DNA of 64,000 nt from Coleophoma eucalyptorum (Eukaryota; Ascomycota; Leotiomycetes; Helotiales; Dermateaceae). Location of the stretch: the NCBI GenBank assembly GCA_026120035.1, contig JALRME010000038.1, positions 6,907 to 70,906 of the forward strand, in the 5' to 3' direction. Shown here piece after piece: positions 10,092 to 21,375 of the stretch (within the stretch, counting starts at the first letter, position 1; the number at the start of each line of letters is the position of its first letter). The notes beneath the pieces were generated by a model. The model saw only the letters and a program-made list of their open reading frames with translations, made no database searches and had not been told where the DNA came from. The position numbers and the translations under genes were made by a program.

Positions 10092-11762
10092 TCAATTCGT
10101 GCCTCCTCTCCGCCTCCGACCCCTATTGGGTCCTTCTGGCCTCTGAGCAAGCACCTCTCGTAATTGAGGGTCATCCTTGTCCTTGTTAACATGATGAACT
10201 CGCACATGTCTAAGCTTACAGTCAGTCCGTTGTATATCTGTAAAGAGGGCGAACCTCCGGGACATGCATTGATTGCATACCTTTGGAGATTGTCTGGCCT
10301 GGGATATTTATGTTCTCTATCTGGGCAAAACGGACATACATAGCCTGGCGAATCATGCACCAAACCATGCCGAATCATTTCATTCTTCCTTTTAAATCCC
10401 CTTCCACCTTCTCCTCGGGGGCAGCCCTTTACCTGGCAGTAATGTGGTCGATTGGACGAATGAACATTGGCGTGCGAATTAAGGAGGTACTATAATTATG
10501 TCAGATTTAACCACCGCATTGATGCAGTACATAAAGTTCCTTCGTACCTGAGTCTGGAAAGGTTGCGCAGTGCAGCCAGCAAAGGTACATTGAAAGCCAC
10601 CAATCTGAGGATTAGTTATGCCATCAATACTCATACGATCAATGCCCATGGCAGGAGTCGAGCCAGAGTGGTCAGTGCTAGGAGTCTCGGTATTGCTGCT
10701 GCTATAGTCGGCATTACTAACATAGCCAGGGCCACCGTCAGACTGAGACGGTTTCCGATAACTTGACGCTACATAATAGCTGCTGACGCTGCGACCAGGA
10801 GATGGTAACTCACGTCGAAAATCTGTAGGCGACAAAGGCGTTGGAGATGTGGCCTGGCCTGTGAGAGAGGGAGTGAACCTGGGCGGTGGTCGCACCTGTG
10901 GGGACTGAGAGAAAGACGACTCAGCACTCGAAATTGCTTCCCCTAGCTGGTTCAAATCGCCAAGCTGATCTCTAAGACCCGGAAGCGTTATGGGACCAGC
11001 ACCGATCCCGTGTGGTCCAGATTGAGGCGACAGAGCTTGGATTGGTGGTAGCTCACCCGCCACGTTCAAAGGGGAGGTTTCTACCTTGCTGGATGCATCT
11101 GACGAAGTAGGAGCTCGTCTCATAGAGGGTGCATAGCCTGAATCTGTTGACATTCGTGGTCCACGTGGTTTGATAACCCCATTCGTAGCATAGCTGCCAT
11201 CCAATTTTGGCGACGCACCTAGTATTGACTCCCCACTTGAAATAGTGCTGTTCTTGCTTGCTCCTCCTCCTGCTGCTGCTGGTGGCTTGTCTTGCGCATG
11301 ACGGGTTGCACGCGCCAGCGCGTCAGTAGCGAGAGCTGTCAGCTCTGCTGCTGCCACGGATGGGCTTCTCTTTTCATTCCCGACTACAATTTCTATTGTG
11401 CCCTTGATCGATCCCTCAGGTGAATCCTCGTCGGAAGGTAGAGGTTCCATTCCGGCGCCGATGGCAATCTCGGGATGCTTTCCGCCATCCATAAAGGCAA
11501 CCAAGACGGCATCACTCTGACTTGGGCGAACCTTGGAGCGATTAGGAGCTTTGCGACCAGGACTGGAATCAGGACTGACTTGAGAAACGGCCGGAGGAGG
11601 GCTCGGCGAGGGTTCGAGATTGGGTCGCATCGGTTTTAACAAAGGACTGTCTCGCAGTTGGCCATCGTCAGAATCATAAACACTGTGATTGTCCTCCACT
11701 TTTGGCACATGAGCTGTTGGTGATTGCAGAGAAGCGTGAGATGAGTTCTCGACAGTAGTCAT
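10092..11762 (-). CDS. C2H2 zinc-finger transcription factor
   Basis: Three exons: 11762-10548, 10489-10281 and 10209-10092, total 513 aa. The first 390 residues are Ser/Pro-rich and acidic, probably disordered regulatory sequence. Three C2H2 fingers follow near the C-terminus. Finger 1 (about 392-416) has a CTFAGC cysteine pair and HANVH. Finger 2 (about 420-448) starts HYCQVKGCPRGEGG and ends RKNEMIRHGLVH. Finger 3 (about 452-474) starts YVCPFCPDREHKYPR and ends RHVRVHH. A basic tail, NRGRRRRGGTN, closes the protein and may act in DNA contact or nuclear import. Introns are 58 and 71 nt; the first splits finger 1 after FQTQ. I do not recognise a characterised orthologue, so targets are unknown. 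Confidence 0.88.
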
Positions 11763-12100
11763 ATTAGAGAGGCAGATCCATCTGAATCGCCAGCGCGGTT
11801 GTTCACTTCTGTGTTACACACGGTGATAATCCACTTTGCTGCACAGTGCTTGGCTCAAAAACCAACAGAATCTCGATATTTCGTAACCAGTGTCAGCGCA
11901 TAACAGCTTGACAGTACAACTTGGATTGATGGCGATGGCGCAACGGTCATGAAGGTAAAGGACCGAGAAGTCGTGCCCCAGTTTGTAGGCGGCGTCGAGG
12001 GAGCGAGAGACGGCTTCAGCTGCACAGGCTAGAAGGCGACCGACGCCTGGAAGGGGGGGGGGAAGGGAGGTAGGACGAGTAAGAGGCTGATTGCGAGTAT

Positions 12101-12180
12101 AAGTGTAAGCGTGTGTGTGAGTGAGTGAGAGTGTGTGAGTGTAAGTGTAGGTGTGAGCGTGGGTATGAGAGTGAGTGGTG
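12101..12180. repeat. TG/GTGA-rich microsatellite
   Basis: Imperfect GTGT, GTGA and GTAA tetranucleotide alternation over 80 bases, upstream of the C2H2 gene. It looks like a slippage-prone simple repeat. Confidence 0.85.
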
Positions 12181-12386
12181 ATGAGGTGCTGCTGCTACCT
12201 TACAGAGCGGGCAACTACTGGCTTAGTGGTGACCTTGAATGCGGGATATGATTTGACAGGAGAGAAGGACGGGTAGCCAAGGACGGACAACAGGGAAGGT
12301 CGGTTGGTGGGTAAGTACAATGTAGGAACAAGGTAAGGTATACCCCAAAGAGAGGGAGAGAGAGCGAAGTAGAAATCAAGTAGAGG

Positions 12387-12440
12387 CTGTCGGTGTGGGC
12401 GTCGATGTCGGTGTTGGTGTCGGTGTCGGTGTTGCTGGTG
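12387..12440. repeat. GGTGTC hexamer-like minisatellite
   Basis: Degenerate tandem copies of GGTGTC/GGTGTT over about 54 bases in the same upstream region. Confidence 0.8.
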
Positions 12441-14299
12441 CCAGTTCCAGTGCCAGTTGCAAGGGCAGAGAGGGATGAGTGAGATCAGATCAGTCAGTAA
12501 GTAGCGAGAACAGTTCAGACCAACTCCGTTGCTTTCCACAGTTGTGCTGTCAGGGGAGCACCTGGAGACTTGACTGGGATCGAGATTCTCGACTGCGGGG
12601 TTTCTCGTGTTTTGCGTCTCTCAGGTCTCGCAGGTCTCGCCTAGTTGTGCTTCTAGTTCTACCTTGGAGCCGGTCTATCGTCTCCCCTTTGCTTGCCAGA
12701 CCTCAACGCTCGTAAGTGTCATCTCATCACCCACTCCGCTCAGCCCACGCTGCACTCTGCATACTAAGAGCAGCATAGCCACATCGTCTTGGCTCTCTCG
12801 TCGGCTAAGCGTCAGGGTCCTTGTTCACAAGTAAGCCGCATTATTTCCCAAACATCCACTTACCACTCCCATTCACCCCGGCCGGAAATCGACAGGGACT
12901 AATCAGGAGAGAGAGTTTGGAAGAGGGGACGATTGAGGCGAGGGGGCGATGCGCACGAGGGGCTCAAGGTTTAGCCTCGGCCAGTCACATCTACTCTGGC
13001 GGTGATTCTCTCTGCTTTGAACAGGGTTCTTGCTAAGAAGTACGCCAGAGCTTTTGTTGGTCGGTGAGGGATTGGGAACTACCAGACTGCAGTACGCAAG
13101 TCTAATTGTCGCCCCGCGACAAGCTTTGTTCTCGATCAATTCCGGACTCATCTCCTTTGCGTGCTTTCTATCGCACAGCCAACGAGAATCAGTGTGTATG
13201 GAGATGTGAACAAGGGACAAAGACAAGAACAAAGACAAGGGCACAGGAAGGCCTTTTGTATTGTGTAGTCCGAGGTACACTCCACCCTGTGGATATGCGA
13301 TGTCGAGAACTCGGGGTAGATCATTGTTCAGCCGCATTGTTGCCACTGCATACGCATTGCGCATACTACTGTACTGCTCCTAGCTCGTCTATGTCTACCG
13401 CATGGCCAGCACTTTCAACAACCGCTCTCCTGTGTGACTCCCTTCTTACGGGGCAGCCATCGCAATATAGTGGACATGAATTTCATTATTTTGTCATCTA
13501 CGGTGACGATAGCATACACCCGTTAACAGCCGAGCAGTTAGGAGCCATGAGCTAGGTAGAGTAGCTAAATACCCTTGCTCGTCATCCTGATATTCTACTT
13601 AGCTGGTAAATACGGCGCATGCTTGCATTTGATCAGGCAGCTGTTCCTGTGCCGTATAGAAACGTGTCATCGTTATCCTCTTGAACCGGAAAGAGCAGCT
13701 AGAGAGTGAGCGATGCAATGAGCCTCATCCATCATTTGGCCGCTAATTCTGATACCATAATTTCCCTGTAAGCTGCATGGAAATCCATAGATATACCCCC
13801 CCCCCCCGGCTTCTTCAAGTAAGCAAGATACGAAAGCAGAGAGATAAAGGCAGGTGTATCTCTGTCAGATCAGAACCCCTCTCCATCTGTCTTTGTGCAA
13901 GCCTGAGTTGTTCTGCGGTCGCTCGTACTACTACTTGCAATCACAATGGGAGGAAGAGTACATATTGTATCAACTAGCATGTCGTATCTGTTTATGTACG
14001 GTACTGTTCTTGAACCAGAACATCCTCTCGGGCCTTGATTTACTATGGGTTACACATGCCCGCTGGTAGCCAAGGAGCGGAAAATCAATATCTAGGGAGA
14101 TCATGAGGGGATACTCGAGTGCTATCTTGGGGGTTCAGAACACCCACTCAATGGAGAGAGAGCTTTGCTGCCTTCCACTTCCAACCACGCAAGTATGCTC
14201 AAGAGAACATTGTATTCTTCGATTTATGCACATGTATTGAACGTCCATATGACCGGAACACCACCCATGCTATCTGTATAATCCAATTATGAGACAGAC

Positions 14300-15688
14300 T
14301 CAAACATGCTCAATGGGTTCTTCTGGGAGCAACTCATCCACTCCTGCAGTAATACACCGCCTGAGAGGTGGCTGTACGATTCCATTGAAAAGAAAAGTTC
14401 CATAGACCAAAAGTGCAAATCCGAGTACTTGTAGCCACTTGAACGTTTCCCAGCCCAATGCCAAAGACGCCATCCAGATGAAGAGTGTTCGACAAGTGTC
14501 AATAGTGGATCTTGAGGTAGCACTCACAGTCCTTGTCACCGATAGCCCAAAGAAATTGAAGCCCCTAAAATATCAGTACAAGTGAAAGAAGTATGGCAAA
14601 GGAAAGAGGCCACTCACCCAATACTGATCATGATTGCGAGACTAGACCAGCCTATTGCTGGATACTGTGTAATTTCTCTCCATCCCTCGATCATATCAAA
14701 ATATCCATACTTCCCAGCATCCGTCCGTCCAATAGCATGGTGAAGGACGATCATGCCCAATAGTGTCACAGAGAAACCAAAGATTCCCTCCCAACCGACT
14801 GCTCGAAGCGGTTCCAAAGAATATTTCTCCATGATTGATTCCTCAAGCACAAACTGTGAAGCCGTGAAGATTTGGGCTCCAGCAATGAGAAGAATACCGA
14901 TGATTGTGCGAACAGCCTCTGGGGTTCTAGCCTCTCGGAATGTAATGGCTAGAGCTTCTCTTGCAATGTTTACGCTCGACGAGGCAGCTTTATGGTCGCG
15001 ATATATAGCGCCAGCTAACCCAACAATTCCGACCCCGAAGACAACAGTGACTAGAGCAAACCACTGGAAAAGCTGCAGCTTCCGTTTCAAGAAGATCACA
15101 CTAAAGAGCCCGACAAATAAAACCAGAGCGCCGCGAGTCATCTGGTAAATGGAGGCTGCAACGAATAGCAAGCCTACATTCATGAGAGTTGTTCCAAGAA
15201 TATCGCAAATTGCAGGAAGGGAGAGCAAGCCAATCTTCCAACCTGTGAGAGGTAACCTTCCATCATCCTTTGGGATAAGAGGCCTGGCAGCAGGATTAAT
15301 GGCTGTGTGTGAGTGAATACTGGCTCCATCATCCCCAGTTTCAACACTGTCTGAAGTGTTGACTGCCTGGTAACCATTTTCCTCAGGTGCTGCACTGCCA
15401 CGAGCATATCGTCGATATACAGCGACTGCACCAACAACAAGCCAGGAACCCATCTCACCGATAAACATCTGCGCGGTCTGTATAACGGGCTGTTCGAACA
15501 TCTGTCGCTTCTTCGGATCGGGGTTATCGCAGTCCCTAACGCATTGATTGTCCTGAATATCGTCAGTAAGAAGCGACAAGGAAGTGAAGGGTGGAAAGTT
15601 TGACCTGGTACTTCGTAAGAAGAGTGTTACAAACACCTGTGACCAACATCATTGCTACGAGGAACGGAATGAGAATTTTGGAAGCCAT
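14300..15688 (-). CDS. SLC35F6-like drug/metabolite-superfamily transporter
   Basis: Three exons: 15688-15605, 15552-14618 and 14564-14300, total 427 aa. The N-terminus MASKILIPFLVAMMLVTGVC is the first membrane helix; NTLLTKYQ then continues across the intron into DNQCVRDCDNPDP, the lumenal Cys-containing loop typical of the SLC35F6 (C2orf18) group. About ten hydrophobic helices are visible, for example LLSLPAICDILGTTLMNVGL and GALVLFVGLFSVIFL. The segment GGFNFFGLSVTRTVSATSRS contains the conserved SVTR..SATSRSTIDT signature. Introns are 52 and 53 nt. Relatives sit in internal membranes (lysosomal or Golgi-type), and the substrate is not certain. The unspliced frame begins further upstream, but the family match begins at MASKIL. 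Confidence 0.85.
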
Positions 15689-16175
15689 GATGTGCAATAG
15701 GACACAGGCTCGTAACTTTGAAATGGAGAGCTCGATGGGGTTACGGGTACTTCTGTTCAAAGTGATATCCGTTGCTATGGGAAAATTGAAGATACACTGC
15801 TCAACGGCTGGCACCGGTGTTGGGCAAGACAGAGACTTGTCGTCGATTGCCTTTGTTGTTACCCTTGACTCAGCAGCCGTGCCGGATTCATGTCTCAATA
15901 GGAAACGGGACAGGATAGCCGAAGAACTGCGGAGTTTCGGAGCTACATGCGCATCTGGCAAACCTGCACAGAGAGTTCAATAATTTCTACTTCGATGGCA
16001 CCAATAAGGTTTATCGCCAGATATTTCGCAGTATATTGATCAATTTACCGTATTAACACATAATCATTCCCGTTTAAGTCTTTAATATATAAAATTTGAT
16101 GGAGGCCAAGGATTACAGAGAGCTATATATATTCCAGAGTATTTGTGACCAAAACCGGACTTGGTACTTGACCAG
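15689..16175. other. Intergenic, AT-rich
   Basis: About 490 bases between the transporter start and the DUF2985 gene stop, AT-rich around 16010-16130. It should hold the transporter promoter and the DUF2985 3' flank. No gene is seen. Confidence 0.6.
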
Positions 16176-17855
16176 CTATTCAGCAACCTTAGCCACCGCA
16201 CTCTCGACCTGCACTTTTCCTATTTCTGTATTTTTCCCTTTGGAAAGGCTCTGGCTTCTTTTCTTGTGTGTATTCTTCTCCTTCGGTTTCTTATCGTTGA
16301 TGTTGTTGTAATGGGAAATCCCCAATTCCCTATCTCTCTCTAATATTGCTTTGTCGTCTTCGGTAAGTGGAACTCCTTCGATGCTCTTGACTTTCTTTCC
16401 TTCCACGAAACTCATAATTCCACCACAAGCCGCTACGATACACGCAAGTGCAACGAATAGACCCGTACTCCAGGATGGTCGTTTATATCTGTTCAATCCC
16501 CACATAAAACCTGATAGTACAGCTTGCAGGAAAGTATTCCAGACCATCGTCCACACAACAAAGTCCAACTTCCACATGTCTGTTGGCGGAGCTCTTACTC
16601 CTGTCAATGGCGCATTTGGCGTCCTTGCCAGTGGGAATGGCAGGCAGTCTTCTGAAATGCCATCTCTAGGGGCGGCGGCCTGTGCCTCCGCCGGACCGTA
16701 TTCTGCTGGCAACTTTTGTGAGCCCTCCAACCTAAACCAGCCACGGTTTATTCCTGCAAGCCTACGCAAACCAATCTGTTTCTTCTGAAGGCGATATTGA
16801 AGGAGATAATAAAGATCCCGAAATCTCCATGGAATGGTACCAAAACCAGTGACACAGAAGAGTGCGTTCAAAATCTGACTGTCAATTTCAATCCAAACAC
16901 GACGAGGCGAGTTGATGTCATTACAAGTTGGACGACACATGGCTGGTGAGGCGTTGCAAAGTAGGAGGAAGAGCATCCCACCCCACGCAACGACATTCAG
17001 ACCATAAACAGTTACCAAAAATCCCACAGGAGTGATGAAGAAGTTCCAGAATGCCTTCAAGAATATAACAGTAGATTGAGTCCATTTTCGTTTGGGTGGG
17101 AACTGGTATCCATTATCGAAAGGGGTAGTTCTATATTCGGCCTCTGCTTTTGGTACTGAAGTATGAGGCGTTATACTCGTATCATTACTATCTCTTCTCC
17201 CTGTCAACCTCGTACTACTTCCTTCGTCCATTGGATAAGAGGTATCTTCTCCCCCGGAAGCAAGGTGATTGACCGTTTTGGCTGTAACGCCTGATTTAAT
17301 CATATCGAGTGGTATATGCTCGTCCGCTGTCTCTTGTAAACTTTCGTGACGAAGTTCACCACCTATGGGCCTAACAAATGTTGGGCTTGGAGCTACCGTT
17401 GGAGAATCTTTGCCTTTAATAAAATCCCCACTGGCCTGCGAGCTACCTCTCCGTACTAAGGTTGCACGACGTTCCTTCTCTACAACTTGACCTTCGGCAG
17501 ACCAACCATCACTACCGTAACTGCCTCTTCTTATGTCCGATATGGATGGAATAGATGAGCCTATCTGCGCCGACGCAAGCATAAAACCTGCTGGTGGGTT
17601 GGATTCTTCGAATTTCTTGGACGCGCTTCGGATTCGACTCTGGAGTGTGGAGGTGTTTGAGATACCTCGACCTTGAGCAATATCTGCCTGGGTTTTCAGC
17701 TCGGGAGTTGCACCGTTCGTAGGCAAAGGCCCTTCCTGATTATCTAGAGGTGGAAAAGTCTCGAGGGGTGCGGTATTTGTGGATCGAAGTAGGTTGGCAG
17801 TTGTTGGCCTAGACTCAGTAACACCAACGGCTCTGGCGGAGCTAGACTCTGCCAT
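16176..17855 (-). CDS. DUF2985-family integral membrane protein
   Basis: A single exon of 559 aa from the ATG at 17855 (MAESSSARAVG); 82 in-frame codons upstream look non-conserved. Residues 1-255 are Ser/Thr-rich and probably cytosolic. The DUF2985-type core starts at about 256 (KRKWTQSTVIFLKAFWNFF). Likely membrane segments are about 264-302 (one or two helices, TPVGFLVTVYGLNVVAWGGM), 330-350, 432-453 and 464-483. Between them is the conserved WIEIDSQILNALFCVTGFGT block, then IPWRFRDLYYLL and RRLAGINRGWFRL. The C-terminus is charged and Lys-rich. The function of the family is unknown to me. It is transcribed divergently from SEN15. Confidence 0.82.
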   Translation of the reverse strand: MAESSSARAVGVTESRPTTANLLRSTNTAPLETFPPLDNQEGPLPTNGATPELKTQADIAQGRGISNTSTLQSRIRSASKKFEESNPPAGFMLASAQIGSSIPSISDIRRGSYGSDGWSAEGQVVEKERRATLVRRGSSQASGDFIKGKDSPTVAPSPTFVRPIGGELRHESLQETADEHIPLDMIKSGVTAKTVNHLASGGEDTSYPMDEGSSTRLTGRRDSNDTSITPHTSVPKAEAEYRTTPFDNGYQFPPKRKWTQSTVIFLKAFWNFFITPVGFLVTVYGLNVVAWGGMLFLLLCNASPAMCRPTCNDINSPRRVWIEIDSQILNALFCVTGFGTIPWRFRDLYYLLQYRLQKKQIGLRRLAGINRGWFRLEGSQKLPAEYGPAEAQAAAPRDGISEDCLPFPLARTPNAPLTGVRAPPTDMWKLDFVVWTMVWNTFLQAVLSGFMWGLNRYKRPSWSTGLFVALACIVAACGGIMSFVEGKKVKSIEGVPLTEDDKAILERDRELGISHYNNINDKKPKEKNTHKKRSQSLSKGKNTEIGKVQVESAVAKVAE

Positions 17856-18637
17856 GCTGGTTAATGCGCAGCCAGGATTATTGTTGATAGAGGCTCTTTC
17901 TGGGGCGGCTCGAGAGAGAGCGAGAAAATGTGTAACATATGACGACGATAATGAGGATAGATTAAGATTGTTCATGCATGATGGATGCTTGAGAAGAGCA
18001 TGAGAGATAAAAAGATAGTAGCGGGGAAGAAGAACAGATTTGGATGGGAAGTTGCTCTCCAATATACGAGTACTCTGCACACTGTACGAGAGCCTAGTCA
18101 AGGATATGCAAGATATCTCGTAGCTGTTAGGATAAAGACAAATGAGAAAGCCAGAGCTACCTCATCTGGGCTGCTGAGGCAAGAAGGATGGATGGAGAGC
18201 GTAGCCAGGGTAGGGGGTAAAAGCCAATAACAATCAATCCGGCAGAACAACCAGACCGGCCCAGAAGGGAGGGTTGGTCCTAGAGAGGCGAGAGTTCAGG
18301 CTCAGCCCAGTAAATTTCCAGGACATGAAAGAATAAGAAGTTGGACTTTCTTGATAAAATGAATTTGCTAGGAGCATTGCCTGTCTTCCTCGTTCGCTCT
18401 TCGCGTTCGTTCTCGGGTTTGAAATGCGTGCGGTAAACGAGAAATCGCCGCCGTGGATGCAAGGCCCTTTTCCATCCCTATTTGGGCCTTCCCATTCTAG
18501 GTTAAGCGGGGCCGACTGGAACAAGGCTTGAAGTCGGCTCGTCAAGGCTGAGATTTTAGTGGAAGCCTTGCAAAACTTCTTTTGGCTCAATGTCTCTATA
18601 GCACATCAAGCAGATCACTTCACAACTACATCGTGCA
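17856..18637. other. Divergent DUF2985/SEN15 promoter region
   Basis: A 782-bp head-to-head spacer. The left part probably contains the DUF2985 5' leader and the right end the SEN15 promoter. Short frames on the minus strand at 18234-18590 show no recognisable features. Confidence 0.6.
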
Positions 18638-19195
18638 ATGTCTCCCTCCGCCGACCTCGGTGTACTTGCCGAGCCTCCTCCTCACCCTGAGGCTTTCCAC
18701 ACAACACAAGAATCTTCACATCCTTTGCATTTCTTGCAACTAGCATCCACAGTTCTGCACAATCTCCAACACCAACATGACTGGACCCTTCTTTCGATTC
18801 ACACTCACTCCAAGTCAACGGGCCAGCTTCTCCCAAGGCCTGTGATATCAGGCCTTCCTCCCCGGCGAGCTTACATTCACCCGGACGAGCAGGTTGCTAC
18901 TCTGAAATTCGAGCATGACACGGGAACACCAGTTAAACAGTTTCCTGAGGGGGAATGGGTTCTACCAACACATCTTGGAGAGAAGTGGAGTCTGAAGCAA
19001 TTCGCTGCCATGTTTGATGCAATCGATACTGTGCCTCCAACAGACGAAAATGTGCCAGAGGAAGAGAGCCCTGTTGGACGACAGTGGCAAGGCAATAATA
19101 GGCAGAAACGACTTCTACTAGCGACCCTGCATGATGACAGCACAATAGTCTACTATATTATGCACGACGGTATTGTCAAGCCAAGACAAAACTGA
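18638..19195 (+). CDS. SEN15: tRNA-splicing endonuclease subunit Sen15
   Basis: An intronless frame of 185 aa. The pattern FLQLASTVLHNLQHQHDW, TLLSIHTHS, then YIHPDEQ and the C-terminal RLLLATLHDDSTIVYYIMHD followed by GIVKP fits the Sen15 family, which folds like an endonuclease domain but is non-catalytic. Family role: structural partner in the Sen2/Sen34/Sen54/Sen15 heterotetramer that removes introns from pre-tRNA. The insertion SPVGRQWQGNNRQKR before the last strands is usual for fungal members. The stop codon is 38 bases from the stop codon of the opposing dehydrogenase gene, so the two 3' ends must overlap or be very short. Confidence 0.85.
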   Translation: MSPSADLGVLAEPPPHPEAFHTTQESSHPLHFLQLASTVLHNLQHQHDWTLLSIHTHSKSTGQLLPRPVISGLPPRRAYIHPDEQVATLKFEHDTGTPVKQFPEGEWVLPTHLGEKWSLKQFAAMFDAIDTVPPTDENVPEEESPVGRQWQGNNRQKRLLLATLHDDSTIVYYIMHDGIVKPRQN

Positions 19196-19233
19196 CCGCC
19201 ACCGAAGACTATCATTTTCTTTGACCAAATCTT

Positions 19234-20678
19234 TCAACATTGGAAGATCACCTTCTGCACCTGCATCTTATTGAAGAGCTCATACCCTTCAACTGCCTCC
19301 GTTAAAGGCATAATTTTGTCAAACATAAAGCTACAAGAGTCGAAATGAGTCAGCGCTACACATCAATATCTCGTATGGAGTCTCACCCTAGTTGATCCTG
19401 CTTCTCTTCTAGAAGTTTGAGAGCTTCTGGAAATATCGAACGAACTGGACATCTTCCCATCTGGATTCGCAGGTTTTTATTATATGCTTCATTGCCTGTC
19501 CAAGGGATCTATTTTCTATCAGCTATGGCAGAACCATATACAAATACAAACTTGCCTCGTCATTGTGTACACCGATACTACTGATAACACCCCACGGGCG
19601 AATCAGATCAAATGCGGTCCTTAAGGCTGGTTTCAGTCCAACCACCTCTGTGAAACAAATCAGTACTGGCATACTTTAAAGTTCAAAGCCTGATTCTTCC
19701 ACTGGGGTTATCAGTGTAGCAGGGCTGGTTCACTTACCAATTACAGCATCTGCGCCTCGTCCATCGGTCACATCCTTGATTCGACGCTCCATCTGCTCTT
19801 TGTCCTTCATAAAATTCAGGGGCTCGGCACCTAAGCCTTCGGCTAGTTTGAGTCGACTGTCGACACTATCCACTGCAAAGAGATGCTTTGGCTTGAATGT
19901 TGAGGCAGCGAGTATGGCGCAGAGACCAACTGGCCCGCAACCTACAACCACAACGGTAGATTCGGCGACTTGCTCAGGGGTAAAGAACTTGAAGGCATTG
20001 GTTGCTCCAAAGAATCCGGTTGGAAATATGTCTGCCATAAGAACAAGAGCATTGTCCTTGAGCACTGGGGAGGCCTTCATCACAGTTCCATCGGCGAGAG
20101 GTACTCTCACGAATTCTGCTTGGGCCCCATCAAGCCCAGCACTTCCTAAGAGCAGGCTTTTGGCACAGCGTGATGAGTAGCCGTTCTTGCAATAGAAACA
20201 TTCCATGCTAGAATAGTTAGACAAGTGTCTTGAAATAATTGAGGTTCCTTATTTCTCATACCAAGATACTGTGAATGGGGAGACTATTCTGTCCCCAACT
20301 TTGACAGTCTTCACTTGGCTTCCAGCTTCCTTCACAATCCCCGTGAACTCGTGTCCCATAACAAACCCCTTTAGGAGATCAGCTAAAAATTTGAAAACAA
20401 CCGCCCTTGGGGATACTGGAGTCACTCACCGTCCCGCTTGGTTGATGACCACGATATACGTGTAGTTCTCTAGCCAGAAATGTGAGCTGTAGAAAGATCT
20501 CAAAGAATTTGTTTTCAGGCAGTATCAGGTGCACTTACGAACCACATAATGCTGTGAATTTGACCTTGACAATGATATCCGTCTCAGCTTGAAGCTCGGG
20601 GATGGGTCGGTCCTGAAGCGAGACCTTGTATGGCCCGTCATAGACGACAGCTTTCATGGTTGTTTTGGAAGCAGACAT
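19234..20678 (-). CDS. Zinc-dependent alcohol dehydrogenase (MDR superfamily)
   Basis: Seven exons: 20678-20539, 20469-20430, 20368-20262, 20207-19738, 19647-19556, 19508-19387 and 19330-19234, total 355 aa. The catalytic-zinc motifs are FTALCGSELHVYRGHQ and GHEFTG; the structural-zinc loop is CMECFYCKNGYSSRC, with four cysteines present. The Rossmann motif is VVVVGCGPVGLCAILAAS. The ending FPEALKLLEEKQDQLGFMFD is typical of fungal medium-chain dehydrogenases near the formaldehyde/alcohol dehydrogenase group; the exact substrate is unknown. Introns are 69, 61, 54, 90, 47 and 56 nt. The fifth (19509-19555) begins GCAAGT and ends AG, a GC-AG intron joining HNDE to IPWTGNEAYNKNL; a GT alternative breaks the frame. 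I chose MSASKTTMKAVV as the start; MKAVV seven residues later is possible. Confidence 0.88.
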
Positions 20679-21375
20679 GACCGTTGTATGGCTAAGATCA
20701 AGGGGGGCTCTGTTGCTAATGTTCAAAGAATATACGTTGCTCTTTTGAAAAGGGCCTCGTTGATCAAAATCACCTCGCACTCAAGCCATCCCCGCGGCTT
20801 ACATGCAGTGCCTTAGAGGGGTCATATGCGGGGTTACGTGGTTTGTCCCGGACCGAAGTCTCTTTTGCGAGAGGGTAGCTACGACAACGGACCTGACCTA
20901 TAGAGACACAGAATAGTTCTTAAGGAAATAGTACTGGTGACGAACTGGTGTGGTTAAAATATTATTCGAACTTTAGTGATTGTAGGCCGCCCGAGTAAAA
21001 GAACTAAGTGGTAGCTCAACAAGCTTAGCAGGCCGGATATATCACAAGTAAAAGATGTAGATACCGGTTGAGGTTTGCATTGCATACCTGATAAGAATTT
21101 CATAAAAGGTAGGAGATGAAGTCCATAAGAGAGAATACCGGAGATACCTGCCACGACAATTCGCATAGAAAGAACTCCCCGCCTGTCCCATAAATCTGAA
21201 TCTGGACCCGAGATAAGTCTTCACTGACATCCCTCAAAACACCGAAATGATGCATGCATACAATAAGAAACAACCAGGTCTGCTAGGAGTAAAATCATCC
21301 CAACGCCCAAACCTTCACAGGACGCCGTATCTCCCCTCCTTGTGCGAAAAATTCCCCACGACGTTCATAGCTGCC
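20679..21375. other. Intergenic, dehydrogenase promoter and yippee 3' side
   Basis: About 700 bases. No gene, repeat or RNA is recognised. The frames on the minus strand around 20954-21230 are short and show nothing I recognise. Confidence 0.55.

Larger units (their letters stand above)
11763..14299. other. Long upstream region of the C2H2 gene, low complexity
   Basis: About 2.5 kb without a supportable gene. It contains a run of 10 G (12053-12062), a TG/GTGA-rich stretch (12101-12180), GGTGTC-type repeats (12387-12440), pyrimidine-rich DNA around 12700-12850 and a run of 12 C (13796-13807). Frames such as one at 12195-12539 on the minus strand are His/Arg-rich products of the repeats and not genes. 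It could include a long 5' leader for the C2H2 gene (inference). Confidence 0.6.

Noticed and set aside
12195..12539. His/Arg-rich frame on the minus strand
   Set aside because: It is a translation of the GGTGTC-type repeat and shows no other protein character.
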